Numbered from the stretch's first letter, positions 6,267-16,241 are shown. The stretch: 64,000 nucleotides of DNA from Pelodictyon phaeoclathratiforme BU-1 (GCF_000020645.1 NC_011060.1:2742501-2806500), one strand, 5' to 3'. A program made the numbers and translations. The notes: generated by a model not told the origin, from the sequence alone.

Positions 6267-7484
6267 ATGAGCGAGCTTCTCCTTATCAATATTACCGGTC
6301 TGGATAAACCGGGTCTGACGTCGAAAATAACGGCGATTCTTGCTGATGCGAGGATACCGGTGCTTGATATCGGGCAGGCGGTGATCCATAACCATCTGAG
6401 CCTTGGCATGCTGGTTGAGGTGCCCAAGGAGTCGGCTTCGTCGCCTGTTCTCAAAGATCTGCTCTTCTGCGCTCATACGCTCGGGATACAGATCTCCTTT
6501 ACACCGGTGCCTGATGAAGAGTACGGCCGTTGGGTCGGAGAACAGGGAAAGCCCCGATACCTGCTGTCGCTGCTGTCGAGGAAAATTTCTGCTGAACAGC
6601 TTAAGCGGGTATCGTCGATCATTGCCGAGCATAATCTCAATATTGATACCATCAATCGCCTTTCCGGGCGAATACCGCTCGATAACGGCGACAACCACAC
6701 CCGCGCATGCGTAGAGTTCTCGCTGAGGGGAACCCTCTCCGATGAAAACCTTTTTCGCGAACAGCTTCTGGCCATTACTGACAGCCTTGGTATTGATATC
6801 GCCTTCCAGGAGGATAATATTTTCCGGCGGAACCGGCGGATGGTGGTGTTCGATATGGATTCGACCCTGATCACCTCGGAGGTGATCGACGAGCTTGCAA
6901 AGGAGGCCGGGGTCGGCGAGGAGGTTTCAGCCATCACCGAACAGGCTATGCGGGGGGAGCTGGATTTCAACGAGAGCCTGCAGCGGCGGGTGGCGCAGCT
7001 CAAGGGGCTTGACGAACATGTGATGGAGAGCATCGCCGCACGGTTGCAGCTTACCGAAGGCGCTGAACGGTTGTTCAGCAACCTGAAACGGCTCGGTTAT
7101 AAAACCGCGATTCTTTCGGGAGGATTCACCTATTTCGGTCATTATCTGCAGAAAAAGCTCTCGATCGACTATGTCTATGCCAACACCCTTGAAATCGAGA
7201 ACGGCTGCCTGACGGGAAGGGTGCTCGGCAGGGTTGTGGATGGAGCGAGGAAGGCCGAACTGCTCGAACTGCTTGCCGAAAAGGAGAACATCAGCCTTGA
7301 GCAGACCGTTGCCGTAGGTGACGGAGCAAACGACCTGCCGATGCTCGGCAAGGCGGGACTCGGCATCGCTTTCAGGGCGAAGCCTATCGTGCGGGAGCGG
7401 GCGAAACAGGCAATTTCAACGCTTGGCCTTGATGGAATCCTCTACCTGATGGGCTTCAGGGATCGGGATGAGTTGCCGGAATAG
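6267..7484 (+). CDS. serB: Phosphoserine phosphatase with two ACT domains
   Basis: This enzyme hydrolyses O-phospho-L-serine to serine, the last step of serine synthesis. From the ATG at 6267 it has 405 residues: an N-terminal ACT domain (LLLINITGLDKPGLTSKI), a second ACT-like domain (YLLSLLSRKISAEQL...), then a HAD phosphatase. HAD motif I is DMDSTL with nucleophile Asp196 and Asp198, motif II is the SGG in KTAILSGGFTYF, and motif IV is GDGANDLPML near residue 352. The open frame extends 46 codons further up but the ACT domain begins at this ATG. The tandem ACT domains suggest amino-acid feedback, as in other long SerB proteins. Confidence 0.93.
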   Translation: MSELLLINITGLDKPGLTSKITAILADARIPVLDIGQAVIHNHLSLGMLVEVPKESASSPVLKDLLFCAHTLGIQISFTPVPDEEYGRWVGEQGKPRYLLSLLSRKISAEQLKRVSSIIAEHNLNIDTINRLSGRIPLDNGDNHTRACVEFSLRGTLSDENLFREQLLAITDSLGIDIAFQEDNIFRRNRRMVVFDMDSTLITSEVIDELAKEAGVGEEVSAITEQAMRGELDFNESLQRRVAQLKGLDEHVMESIAARLQLTEGAERLFSNLKRLGYKTAILSGGFTYFGHYLQKKLSIDYVYANTLEIENGCLTGRVLGRVVDGARKAELLELLAEKENISLEQTVAVGDGANDLPMLGKAGLGIAFRAKPIVRERAKQAISTLGLDGILYLMGFRDRDELPE

Positions 7485-7582
7485 GGAGCTATACCAATGT
7501 TGATTCTGAGCTTGTATGCGTTTGACAATGAAATGACGTGCAGATTTATCGGTAAAACTGCACGGTCACTCTTTCGGATTCG

Positions 7583-7885
7583 TCAATCGACATATTCGAC
7601 GAACCGCTCGAAATCCTCTTTACGCGGCAGGGTAATGGCTCCGGAGGGGCAGACGGGCTCGCAGCGGGTGCAGAGCACGATGCAGTTCCAGGGGTTGGCA
7701 ACGGTCATTTTGGCCCGTTTGACCCCTTCTGGTTCGCCAAGGGCAAATACCCCCGGTTTGCAGAAGCCCTCACAGTCACCGCAACCGTTGCAGGCATCGG
7801 TATCAATGACGGGAAACCAGGCGATCTCCTCTCTTGGGGCGAGAAGCCTCTTTTTTTTCTTTGCCGATGAGGCTGAACCGCTCAT
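7583..7885 (-). CDS. 2[4Fe-4S] ferredoxin-like protein, copy 1
   Basis: The 100-residue protein has two cluster motifs: CNGCGDCEGFCKPG and CIVLCTRCEPVCPSGAI. The first follows a short basic N-terminal tail (AKKKKRLLAPREEIAWFP). The C-terminus EDFERFVEYVD is almost identical to that of the next gene, with which it shares most of its length, so this is a tandem duplicate. It lies 51 bases downstream of its paralogue on the same strand. Low-potential electron transfer is expected; in a green sulfur bacterium possible partners include the reaction centre and oxidoreductases. The specific partner is not shown. Confidence 0.85.
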   Translation of the reverse strand: MSGSASSAKKKKRLLAPREEIAWFPVIDTDACNGCGDCEGFCKPGVFALGEPEGVKRAKMTVANPWNCIVLCTRCEPVCPSGAITLPRKEDFERFVEYVD

Positions 7886-7936
7886 GATACGCTCCGTTTT
7901 ATGTTTTCCTTTCGATATTCTCCGGCTGGCTTGCTG

Positions 7937-8431
7937 TCAGTCCAGATATTCCACGAAGCGCTCGAACTCCTCTTTCGGAGGGAGAGTAATTGCTCCTGAA
8001 GTGCAGATGGGCACGCACCTGGTGCAGAGAACCAGGCATTTGTAGGGATGCGCAACAATAAGTTTCGGTCGGCAGATACCCGCAGGATCTGGCGCTCCCA
8101 ACTCGAAGACACCGGGTTTGCAGAGCACCTTGCAGTCGCCGCAGCCGTTGCAGAGTTCCGGCTTGATCACAGGGTACCAGGCGATCTCCTCTCTCGGAGC
8201 GGTCAGCCGCTTCCGTTTTTTTGTGGCATCCTGTTTGTGCGATGTCGTTTTAGCCGGCAGCGTCACCTGTTCGGGCATCTGCGGTGAACAGGCCGTATCG
8301 ACTTCGAACTCCTCCTCTTTCTGCATCGCGCGCGATTTGAGCGCAAGGCGCAGAGAGCGGACAAGTTTCAGGGCGCATCCTTCGCAGGATGGCTTTTTGC
8401 ATCGGCCAAAAAAGCAGTCAAGAAGCAGCAT
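7937..8431 (-). CDS. 2[4Fe-4S] ferredoxin-like protein, copy 2, with Cys-rich N-terminus
   Basis: The 164-residue protein is the longer paralogue of the gene just downstream. The C-terminal 90 residues carry the cluster motifs CNGCGDCKVLCKPG and CLVLCTRCVPICTSGAI and the same EEFERFVEYLD ending. The extra N-terminal 70 residues begin with CFFGRCKKPSCEGCALK, four cysteines that could bind another metal centre, followed by a linker rich in charged residues and T/A/P. The usual proline after the last cluster cysteine is replaced (CTSG versus CPSG in copy 1). Its partner could be the flavoprotein encoded upstream, 112 bases away on the same strand. Confidence 0.82.
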   Translation of the reverse strand: MLLLDCFFGRCKKPSCEGCALKLVRSLRLALKSRAMQKEEEFEVDTACSPQMPEQVTLPAKTTSHKQDATKKRKRLTAPREEIAWYPVIKPELCNGCGDCKVLCKPGVFELGAPDPAGICRPKLIVAHPYKCLVLCTRCVPICTSGAITLPPKEEFERFVEYLD

Positions 8432-8543
8432 AATCGATCAATAGTCGTTCCTTTTTCCCGGCACAGACGGCACAGAGAGCCTTCGCCTGAGCGGCAACAT
8501 GCTCAGGCGGCATTGCTCTTTTCCCTGCCGGGTATTTCATCTC

Positions 8544-9902
8544 TTATCGAGAGCTTCGTAGTTTTTTGGCCACCGCCTCGGCCGCCTTGATGAGGGGATA
8601 GCCCGTTGGTGGACCGGTGAGCAACGGATGGGTACCGACCTGAAGGGTGAGCACCTCATGGATGGTCATCTTGTTTTCGATAATGAGCCCGATAACATTG
8701 ATCAGCTCTCCCGCACTGACCCCTCCGACCACCGCTCCGCCAAGCACAAGCCCGGAATCGCGGTTGACGATGAGCTTGACAAACTGGCTGCAGGTATCTG
8801 GCAGGGACTTCGGATGCTTGTCGATGCCTTCTGCCGATGCGGATATGACGTCAAACCCTCGATCAAGGGCAAGGTGCTCGGTAACACCGGCCGCAGCGAA
8901 AGTTGTACCTCCGATTGCGGTTGAAAATATTGATATGGTGCCGCTGAAGGTTCTCAGCCGCGACAGCCCGTAGAGGTTCATACCGGCAATTCGGGCCTCG
9001 GAACAAGCGGTAGAGGCAAGCATCAATCCTTTTACGATACGGGTGATGAAGGAAAACTTTTCGGCACAGTCGCCGACTGCAAAGATATCCTTGTCTTCGG
9101 TACGCATGTACTCGTCTACCCTGATGGCTCCGAGCTCATTGATTTTTATGCCGGCTTTTCGGGCAAGCTCCACATTGGGAGCATATCCGGTTGCAAGAAT
9201 GACCGCGTCGGCGGCAAGGCGCTCTCCGTTTTCAAGAAGCACTTCCGAAACCACACCCTCGCCGATGAGTTCGCTGACTTTCTCACCCGTTCTGAGTATG
9301 ACGCCATTATCTGTCAGGATTTTTTCGACCTTAACGGAAAGATCGTCATCAAATGCAGCATTCAATACATGGGGCATGACCTCAACCACCGTAATCTTCT
9401 TGCCTTTCTTGCGCAGTTCATCGGCAATTTCAACGCCGATAAATCCTCCTCCGATAATGACAATCGTGGTGCACTGTTCCAGTTTAATACGAAGATTCTC
9501 CAGATAGTCACGATCCTTGGGAATGGTAAAGACATTGCCAAGAGCTGTACCTTTCAGCCAGGAGGGGACTTTCGGCATGGAACCGGTTGCAAAGACAAGC
9601 TTGTCGAAGGTTATTTGTGTACCATCGGCTGTGGTTGCAACTTTGGCTGTGCGGTCAACAGCAACAACTTCATCAATAAAAAGCTCTACTCCGGCCTGTT
9701 CGATATGCGCATTGGGAATAATGTTCTGGCTGATACTCTCCAGTGTTCCATAAATGTAGGGTATTCCGCAGGGGACAACGGCTTCGCGCTCCCGACGGAC
9801 CACAAGAAAACTTTTGGCCGGGTAAAACGCTTTTCCGGTTGAGGCGGCAACAATACCTGCCGCACTTCCACCTATAACAAGGACATCAATATTTTTCTTC
9901 AT
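8544..9902 (-). CDS. CoA-disulfide reductase / NADH oxidase-like flavoprotein
   Basis: The 452-residue protein belongs to the pyridine nucleotide-disulfide oxidoreductases. It has an FAD-binding GGSAAG near residue 11, the single redox Cys45 in VPCGIPY typical of CoA-disulfide reductase, NADH oxidase and NADH peroxidase, an NAD(P)-binding GGGFIGVE near 153, and the FAD-contacting DIFAVGDCAE. The C-terminal dimerisation domain ends GPPTGYPLIKAAEAVA. The enzyme would use NAD(P)H to reduce a disulfide, polysulfide or oxygen; which one cannot be told from sequence. It lies 24 bases downstream of alaS and upstream of two ferredoxin-like genes. Confidence 0.85.
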   Translation of the reverse strand: MKKNIDVLVIGGSAAGIVAASTGKAFYPAKSFLVVRREREAVVPCGIPYIYGTLESISQNIIPNAHIEQAGVELFIDEVVAVDRTAKVATTADGTQITFDKLVFATGSMPKVPSWLKGTALGNVFTIPKDRDYLENLRIKLEQCTTIVIIGGGFIGVEIADELRKKGKKITVVEVMPHVLNAAFDDDLSVKVEKILTDNGVILRTGEKVSELIGEGVVSEVLLENGERLAADAVILATGYAPNVELARKAGIKINELGAIRVDEYMRTEDKDIFAVGDCAEKFSFITRIVKGLMLASTACSEARIAGMNLYGLSRLRTFSGTISIFSTAIGGTTFAAAGVTEHLALDRGFDVISASAEGIDKHPKSLPDTCSQFVKLIVNRDSGLVLGGAVVGGVSAGELINVIGLIIENKMTIHEVLTLQVGTHPLLTGPPTGYPLIKAAEAVAKKLRSSR

Positions 9903-9926
9903 CTGTAGTATTTCTGCATTAATTAG

Positions 9927-12593
9927 TTATATCGTGCCCGTTTTTTCCCGGATTGCGGCAAGAAAGGTGTCAAATGCCTTCTGTATACCTTCCGGATTTT
10001 TACCTCCGGCTGTTGCGAACTCGGGTTTGCCACCGCCGCCGCCATGCACGCATTGTGCAGCCTCGCGGATCAGTTTGCCGGCATCAATACCAAACTCCCG
10101 GACAGCTTTGTCGGAAGCAAAACTGACCAGCGCTATTTTTCCATCTTCCACACTGCAAAGCAGCCCTGCAACTGAGGTGGCCTGATCGCGGAGGGCAAGC
10201 GCTGCCTGACGAAGGGTGTCGCCGTCTACCTCTTCGAGCACTTTGGTCATGACCCGGCAGCCACTGATATCGGGAGATGCGTCAAGCTCGGCAGTCAAGC
10301 TGGTGACAAGCGAGCCTACCCTGCTGCCGCTCAGCTCTTTTTCCAGCTCTTTTTTTGCATCCATCAGGGCGACAATTTTTTCGAGTACGGGTTCATCCCC
10401 TTTTGCTTTAAGGAGATGACGCACTTGCTGAAGTTCATGGTACTCTTTCCACAAGAGTTTTTCTGCCGCTTTTCCGGTGAGCGCTTCTATACGTCGAACG
10501 CCTGATGCTACCGATGATTCACTGACTATCTTGAAGAGCCCGATACGTCCGATATTGTCTGCATGGGTGCCGCCACAGAGTTCGACGGAGATTCCCGGAA
10601 TTTCAATAACCCGTACCCGGTCGGCATATTTGTCGCCAAAAAAGGCAAGCGCTCCCATGGCAATGGCGTCATCGTAGAGAACATCGGCATGTTTCTGCAC
10701 GGGTTCTGCTCGGCGGATATGGTCGTTCACGTCGGCTTCAACGGCCTCAATCTCTGCTTCGGTCATGCGGGAAAAATGGCTGAAATCGAAACGAAGGCGT
10801 TCGGCATTGACATATGAGCCCTTCTGCTGGACATGCTGCCCCAGAATCCTGCGGAGCGCACTGTGCATGAGGTGTGTAGCGGTATGGTTGCACTCGGTAT
10901 CCTGGCGCAAATGACGGTCTACTGAGGCTTCAGCAGAAAGCTCCTTCTCATCGAGCTGGAGATCATCAACACTGATTGGCGTATCCAAAATCTTGTCGAA
11001 GGCTTCGGTAACAAGATGAACAATGGCATCGCCATCCTTGATGGTATCGGATACCTGAAGACGATAGGTGGCGCTCTCTATCCAGCCCCGGTCTCCAACC
11101 TGGCCGCCACTTTCAGCATAGAAGGGGGTACGGTCGAGTACCAGAAGCAGCTTTCCCTGGAGATGCTTGATGCCGGTAATAAGCACGGGCATCTCAAGCT
11201 GGTCGTAGCCTGCAAACTCCGAGCGATGCACGTCGCTGAACCAGAGCCATTGCGATCCGTCATCCTGTACCTGATGTTTTTCCTTGCGGTCGGTTCTTGC
11301 TCGGGTTTTCTGCTGCTGCATGCAGTGTTCAAAACCTTCACCGTCAACAGAAAAGCCAACATCGGAGGCCATCAGGCGGGTCAAATCGAAGGGGAAGCCA
11401 TAGGTGTCGTAGAGTTTGAAGGCATCTTCACCGGTAATGGTTGTGCTGTTGGCTGAGCGGACTTGCTCAATAACTTCGTTGAATATCTCTATACCCCGGT
11501 CGAGGGTAACGATGAAACTTTCCTCTTCGGCCCTGATGATTTTACTGACAGTCTCCTGCTGTTTGCGCAGCTCGGGAAAGACATCTCCCATTGAGGCAGC
11601 TAATGTACCGACAAGCTGATGCAGAATGGGTTCGTTATAGCCGAGATTTTTGGAGTAGCGGAGTGCCCGGCGGAGTATGCGGCGAAGCACGTAGCCGCGA
11701 CCTTCGTTGGAGGGCATGGCTCCGTCGGAAAGGGCAAAGGTGAGGGTACGGGCATGGTCGGCTATAACCCTCATGGCTATGTCGAGGGGATCGTCCATGG
11801 ATGCGCCGTAGCGGACACCGGTAATTTCGGTGATGCGGTCGAAGAGTGGCTGAAAAACGTCGGAGTCGTAGTTTGACCCTTTTCCCTGCAATACGGCGGC
11901 AACGCGCTCGAAGCCCATGCCGGTATCGACATGTTTCATGGGAAGCGGTTCAAGGGAGCCGTCACTCTGCCTGTTATATTGGATAAAGACAAGATTCCAG
12001 AGTTCGATGACCCGGTAATCGCCGACATTGACAAGGCTGTGGCCGGAACCATCTTCGGTCAGATCGATATGAATCTCGGAACAGGGGCCACAGGGGCCGG
12101 TTTCACCCATCTCCCAGAAATTGTCTTTTTCACCGAAACGGATAATGTGATCAGGATTTATATCTGTTGCTGTTTTCCATATCTGAAAGCTTTCATCATC
12201 ATCCTGATAGACGGTTGCGTAGAGACGCTCTTTCGGCAGCTTCCATACATCGGTCAGCAGTTCCCATGCCCAGGTTATGGCCTCTTGTTTGTAGTAATCT
12301 CCAAATGACCAGTTACCGAGCATTTCAAAAAAGGTGTGGTGGTAGGTATCCCTGCCAACATCTTCGAGGTCGTTATGCTTGCCTGATGCCCTGATGCATT
12401 TCTGGGTATCGGCTGCCCGTACATAGGGCCTTGATCCTTTTCCCAAAAAAACATCCTTGAACTGGTTCATTCCGGCATTGGTGAAGAGAAGGGTGGGATC
12501 ATCGGCAGGAATAACCGGAGCTGAACGAACGATGGTGTGAGCTTTTTGAGCGAAATAATCCAAAAAAGATTGTCTGATTTCCCAGGATTTCAT
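9927..12593 (-). CDS. alaS: Alanyl-tRNA synthetase
   Basis: The 888-residue enzyme charges tRNA-Ala. The class II catalytic domain starts right at the N-terminus (IRQSFLDYFAQKAHTIV, then LFTNAGMNQFKDVFLG), the editing domain contains the zinc motif HTATHLMHSAL and the later CGGTHADNIGRIG, and the C-terminal domain ends in GGGGKPEFATAGGKNPEG. Length and domain order are normal for bacteria. It is followed closely by the flavoprotein gene. Confidence 0.97.
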   Translation of the reverse strand: MKSWEIRQSFLDYFAQKAHTIVRSAPVIPADDPTLLFTNAGMNQFKDVFLGKGSRPYVRAADTQKCIRASGKHNDLEDVGRDTYHHTFFEMLGNWSFGDYYKQEAITWAWELLTDVWKLPKERLYATVYQDDDESFQIWKTATDINPDHIIRFGEKDNFWEMGETGPCGPCSEIHIDLTEDGSGHSLVNVGDYRVIELWNLVFIQYNRQSDGSLEPLPMKHVDTGMGFERVAAVLQGKGSNYDSDVFQPLFDRITEITGVRYGASMDDPLDIAMRVIADHARTLTFALSDGAMPSNEGRGYVLRRILRRALRYSKNLGYNEPILHQLVGTLAASMGDVFPELRKQQETVSKIIRAEEESFIVTLDRGIEIFNEVIEQVRSANSTTITGEDAFKLYDTYGFPFDLTRLMASDVGFSVDGEGFEHCMQQQKTRARTDRKEKHQVQDDGSQWLWFSDVHRSEFAGYDQLEMPVLITGIKHLQGKLLLVLDRTPFYAESGGQVGDRGWIESATYRLQVSDTIKDGDAIVHLVTEAFDKILDTPISVDDLQLDEKELSAEASVDRHLRQDTECNHTATHLMHSALRRILGQHVQQKGSYVNAERLRFDFSHFSRMTEAEIEAVEADVNDHIRRAEPVQKHADVLYDDAIAMGALAFFGDKYADRVRVIEIPGISVELCGGTHADNIGRIGLFKIVSESSVASGVRRIEALTGKAAEKLLWKEYHELQQVRHLLKAKGDEPVLEKIVALMDAKKELEKELSGSRVGSLVTSLTAELDASPDISGCRVMTKVLEEVDGDTLRQAALALRDQATSVAGLLCSVEDGKIALVSFASDKAVREFGIDAGKLIREAAQCVHGGGGGKPEFATAGGKNPEGIQKAFDTFLAAIREKTGTI

Positions 12594-12861
12594 AGAGACT
12601 TTGGTCTGTGTTACAATGCCTTGCGCGACGCCGCTTCACCAGAAACAGCTTCACGAACGTACTTAAAGTTACTCTTTTTTAGCGCTTGTTGCCAACTTAA
12701 AATTTCTTGCTCTCAGGCAAGACTTTCCCTGCGCTGAAAAAGATGCATGGATGCCACAGGTGAAATATTTTCTTTTTTTACAAAAATTATATTGAGTAAG
12801 TTAAATGCGGTCTTTTTGGTAGCCGATTTTTTTCATGGTTATAATCAACAGGAGTACACCT

Positions 12862-13119
12862 ATGAGTTGGGGAGTAGAAGATCAGCAACGGCGAAAGGAT
12901 ATCCTTGAACTGATGGATATCTCTGCAAAAATCATGAAGGCGAATCCCAATCATGTCAATGAGGTTTCCAAAAGTGCCACCGGGTGTTGGATGGAGCAGG
13001 TTTATGGCATACAACGCTGTGATTTTTGTGATTTATCTCCTGATTGCCCTATTCTGGAAGAACAGGAGTGGCAGGATTACCTGAAGAAGAATAATATCGT
13101 CATCGAAAAAAATTCTTAG
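12862..13119 (+). CDS. Small conserved-looking Cys protein
   Basis: An 85-residue soluble protein starting at the ATG at 12862, which has CAGGAG at ideal spacing; an ATG at 12835 in the same frame lacks a site. The N-terminal half is helical (VEDQQRRKDILELMDISAKIMK). The C-terminal half has CW, then CDFCDLSPDCPI and a charged tail, so up to four cysteines could bind zinc or an iron-sulfur centre. It stands alone between alaS (divergent) and korA. I do not recognise the family. Confidence 0.7.
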   Translation: MSWGVEDQQRRKDILELMDISAKIMKANPNHVNEVSKSATGCWMEQVYGIQRCDFCDLSPDCPILEEQEWQDYLKKNNIVIEKNS

Positions 13120-13326
13120 CTAAAACGACCGAAGATTTGTTTTAACCCATAAAAACCTTTATATTTGCCTCCTGCAGAAGACCGGGGTGTTTTTTTTCTG
13201 TCTTCTCTTTACCCACCAATAGTACATTTCACCAGATAGCAACTCAATGACCTCCGTGCGGCGATGATCATTGACACGGGGATTTTTTTGCTGTTTACTA
13301 ACCTTGAAAAGTAATTAACAGGGACA

Positions 13327-15213
13327 ATGACTGATACAAAAAAGACAACCAGACAGGTCAATGTGACGTCGAAAACCAGTGTCTCCGTGCTTTTTGCTGG
13401 AGATTCGGGTGATGGTATGCAGTTGACTGGTACTCAGTTTGCCAATACGGTGGCAACTCATGGGACAGAGCTGAATACATTCCCGAATTTTCCATCCGAA
13501 ATACGGGCTCCAGCAGGGACTATTGCCGGCGTATCCGGTTTTCAGCTCCAGTTCAGCAGTAAACCGGTCTATACACCGGGCGCCCGGTTCGATGTCATGG
13601 TGGCGATGAACTCTGCTGCATTGAAGGCAAATCTGAAAGACCTCCACCGTGGCGGTATTATTATTGCAGGTACTGAAGGGTTCGATGAGAAAAATCTGAG
13701 ACTCGCAGGCTATCCCGAAGGGGCTGATCCCCTGCATGATGGTTCTCTCGATAACTATATCGTTTTTCCTGTACCGGTACTACAGCTTACCCGTGAAGCG
13801 CTGAAAGAGAGTGGACTGAGCAGCAAGGAGGTTGACCGCTGCAAGAATATGTTTGTTTTAGGGTTACTCTACTGGCTCTACACGCTTCCGCTTGAAGGAA
13901 CGATGGAGACGCTTCAGACGAAGTTTCAGAAAAATGTCTGGATGGCCGAAGCCAATATCAAGGCGATGAAGGCTGGTTATTTCTTTGGCGATGAAACCGA
14001 GCTTTTTGCAAACCTTGGCCGTTTCGATATTTCACCGCAAAAACAGCATGGCATCTATCGCAGGGTTACCGGAAATGAGGCCTGTGCTATCGCTCTGACC
14101 GCTGCTTCCAAAAAAGCGGGACTTGAGCTCTTTCTTGGTTCGTATCCGATCACTCCGGCCACCGAGATCTTGCAGACTCTGGCCAAAAAGAAAAAGTATG
14201 GCGTAAAAACCTTCCAGGCTGAAGATGAAATTGCCGGTATTGTGAGCAGCATCGGTGCCGCCTACGGTGGTGCGCTTGCCGCTACAAATACCTCTGGCCC
14301 CGGACTTGCACTGAAAACTGAAGCTCTCGGCCTGGCAGTCATTCTTGAGGTACCTTTGGTTATCATCAATGTTCAGCGGGGCGGCCCGTCAACCGGTCTG
14401 CCGACGAAACCGGAACAGTCTGATCTGTTCATGGCTCTTTACGGTCGCCATGGCGAGGCGCCACTTCCGGTGCTTGCTGCACGCTCTCCTGTTGACTGTT
14501 TCTATACCACCTATGAAGCTGCTCGAATTGCCGTTGAGCATATGACGCCGGTTATTTGTCTCTCGGACGGTTATCTTGCGCTGAGTTCAGAACCCTGGAA
14601 GGTCGAAAGTCCGGAGAATCTTGCTGAAATCACTCCCCGTTTTCAACCGGCAAGAGAGCCGGAAGATGCTCCTTATCTGCCCTACAAACGGGATGATCGT
14701 CAGGTTCGCTCCTGGGCTATCCCCGGAACCAGGGGGCTGGAACATCGTATCGGCGGACTTGAAAAGCAGAATGAAACCGGCAACGTCTCCCATGACCCCG
14801 AGAATCATGAGCTGATGACAAAAATTCGTGCCGAAAAAATTGCACGGATTGCCGACAGTATTCCGCTTCAGAGCATTGATAATGGTGCGTTGAGTGGTGA
14901 TTTGCTTGTGCTTGGATGGGGATCGTCATACGGCGCAATCAAAACCGCTGTTGAACAGGCTATCGAAAAGGGGTACAACGTTGCTCATGCACACCTTCGC
15001 TATATCTTTCCCTTCCCGAAAAACCTTGGCGAAATTCTCGGAAACTATAAAAAGGTGTTGATTCCCGAACTGAATAACGGACAGCTTATCCATATTATCC
15101 GTGATACCTTCCTGATCGCCCCTGAAGGTTTTACCAAGGTGCAGGGAGTACCGTTTAATGAGATGGAAATACTGAATAAAATCACCGACCTTCTAAAGGA
15201 GCTTCAATCATGA
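13327..15213 (+). CDS. korA: 2-oxoglutarate:ferredoxin oxidoreductase, alpha (gamma-alpha fusion) subunit
   Basis: The 628-residue protein joins a gamma-type domain (residues about 18-200, FAGDSGDGMQLTGTQFA... FPNFPSEIRAPAGT) to an alpha-type pyrimidine-binding domain (ELFLGSYPITPATEI, FQAEDEIAGI, TNTSGPGLALKTEALGLAV, RGGPSTGLPTKPEQSD). With KorB it carboxylates succinyl-CoA using reduced ferredoxin, a key step of the reductive TCA cycle of green sulfur bacteria. The stop overlaps the korB start (ATGA), so the subunits are co-translated. The gamma-alpha fusion and length are as expected for the Chlorobium enzyme. Confidence 0.95.
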   Translation: MTDTKKTTRQVNVTSKTSVSVLFAGDSGDGMQLTGTQFANTVATHGTELNTFPNFPSEIRAPAGTIAGVSGFQLQFSSKPVYTPGARFDVMVAMNSAALKANLKDLHRGGIIIAGTEGFDEKNLRLAGYPEGADPLHDGSLDNYIVFPVPVLQLTREALKESGLSSKEVDRCKNMFVLGLLYWLYTLPLEGTMETLQTKFQKNVWMAEANIKAMKAGYFFGDETELFANLGRFDISPQKQHGIYRRVTGNEACAIALTAASKKAGLELFLGSYPITPATEILQTLAKKKKYGVKTFQAEDEIAGIVSSIGAAYGGALAATNTSGPGLALKTEALGLAVILEVPLVIINVQRGGPSTGLPTKPEQSDLFMALYGRHGEAPLPVLAARSPVDCFYTTYEAARIAVEHMTPVICLSDGYLALSSEPWKVESPENLAEITPRFQPAREPEDAPYLPYKRDDRQVRSWAIPGTRGLEHRIGGLEKQNETGNVSHDPENHELMTKIRAEKIARIADSIPLQSIDNGALSGDLLVLGWGSSYGAIKTAVEQAIEKGYNVAHAHLRYIFPFPKNLGEILGNYKKVLIPELNNGQLIHIIRDTFLIAPEGFTKVQGVPFNEMEILNKITDLLKELQS

Positions 15214-16241
15214 CCGATAACGATACCATAATGAAAGCCTTACCGGTTCTTACCGCAAAGAATTTTGCTTCCGATCAGGAGCCTAAATGGTGTCCTGGTT
15301 GCGGTGATCATGCTATACTGCAACAGATAAAAAATGTTTTGCCGGAACTGGGTGTTGCGCCGGAAAACATCGTCTTTGTTTCTGGTATCGGATGCTCCTC
15401 GCGTCTCCCCTATTACCTTGCCACATATGGCGTTCACGGCATTCATGGCAGAGCGCTGCCCATGGCAACCGGACTGAAAGTGGCTCGTCCTGATTTGAGT
15501 GTATGGGTTGGAACGGGTGATGGTGATGCGCTTTCTATCGGCGGCAACCATTTCATTCATACCCTGAGACGAAATCCTGACCTTAATGTTCTTCTCTTCA
15601 ACAATGAAATTTATGGTCTGACGAAAGGTCAGTATTCGCCAACATCAAAAATAGGGTTGCGTACCGTTACCTCTCCATCCGGCGTTATTGATCACCCGTT
15701 TAATACGGCTGCTTTGACGATTGGTTCCGGCGGCTCTTTCTTTGCGAGAGCTTTTGACCGTGACGGCAAGTTTCTCCGCTCGATTCTTCAGCGCGCTGCA
15801 CTGCACAGGGGGACTTCGCTGGTTGAGATTTACCAGAATTGTCCCATTTTCAACAATGCTGCGTTCGAAGCATTTGCCACTCCTGAGAATAAGGCCAGTA
15901 ATACTATCTACGTTGAACAGGACAAGCCTTTTGTTTTCGGAAAGGATAAAAATCGCGGAATCATGCTTGACGGATTCAAGCCTGTTGTTGTTGATCTCGA
16001 TAAAGATGAGTTCTCCACCAGCGACCTCTGGATTCACGATGAAAAAGATATCAACAAGGCATCTATTCTTGCCCGCTTTGCAGACGATGAGGCTCTTCCA
16101 AGACCTTTCGGCGTCTTCTATGCTGAGGAGAGGGTAACCTATGAAGATGCTCTTTCCCAACAGATCAGGGATGCACAGAAGAATGCGTGCGGAACGCTTG
16201 AGGAACTGCTCAAGGGAGAAAACTCTTACGAAATCAAGTAG
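15210..16241 (+). CDS. korB: 2-oxoglutarate:ferredoxin oxidoreductase, beta subunit
   Basis: The 343-residue protein is the thiamine-diphosphate-binding subunit. WCPGCGDHAIL near residue 30, the SGIGCSSRLPYYLATYGVHGIHGRALPMATG segment and the TPP motif GDGDALSIGGNHFIH...NNEIYGLTKGQYSPTS are all present. The CPGC and later Cys residues would ligate the [4Fe-4S] cluster together with ThDP. It is coupled to korA by a 4-base overlap and followed by a strong terminator. Confidence 0.96.
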   Translation: MTDNDTIMKALPVLTAKNFASDQEPKWCPGCGDHAILQQIKNVLPELGVAPENIVFVSGIGCSSRLPYYLATYGVHGIHGRALPMATGLKVARPDLSVWVGTGDGDALSIGGNHFIHTLRRNPDLNVLLFNNEIYGLTKGQYSPTSKIGLRTVTSPSGVIDHPFNTAALTIGSGGSFFARAFDRDGKFLRSILQRAALHRGTSLVEIYQNCPIFNNAAFEAFATPENKASNTIYVEQDKPFVFGKDKNRGIMLDGFKPVVVDLDKDEFSTSDLWIHDEKDINKASILARFADDEALPRPFGVFYAEERVTYEDALSQQIRDAQKNACGTLEELLKGENSYEIK

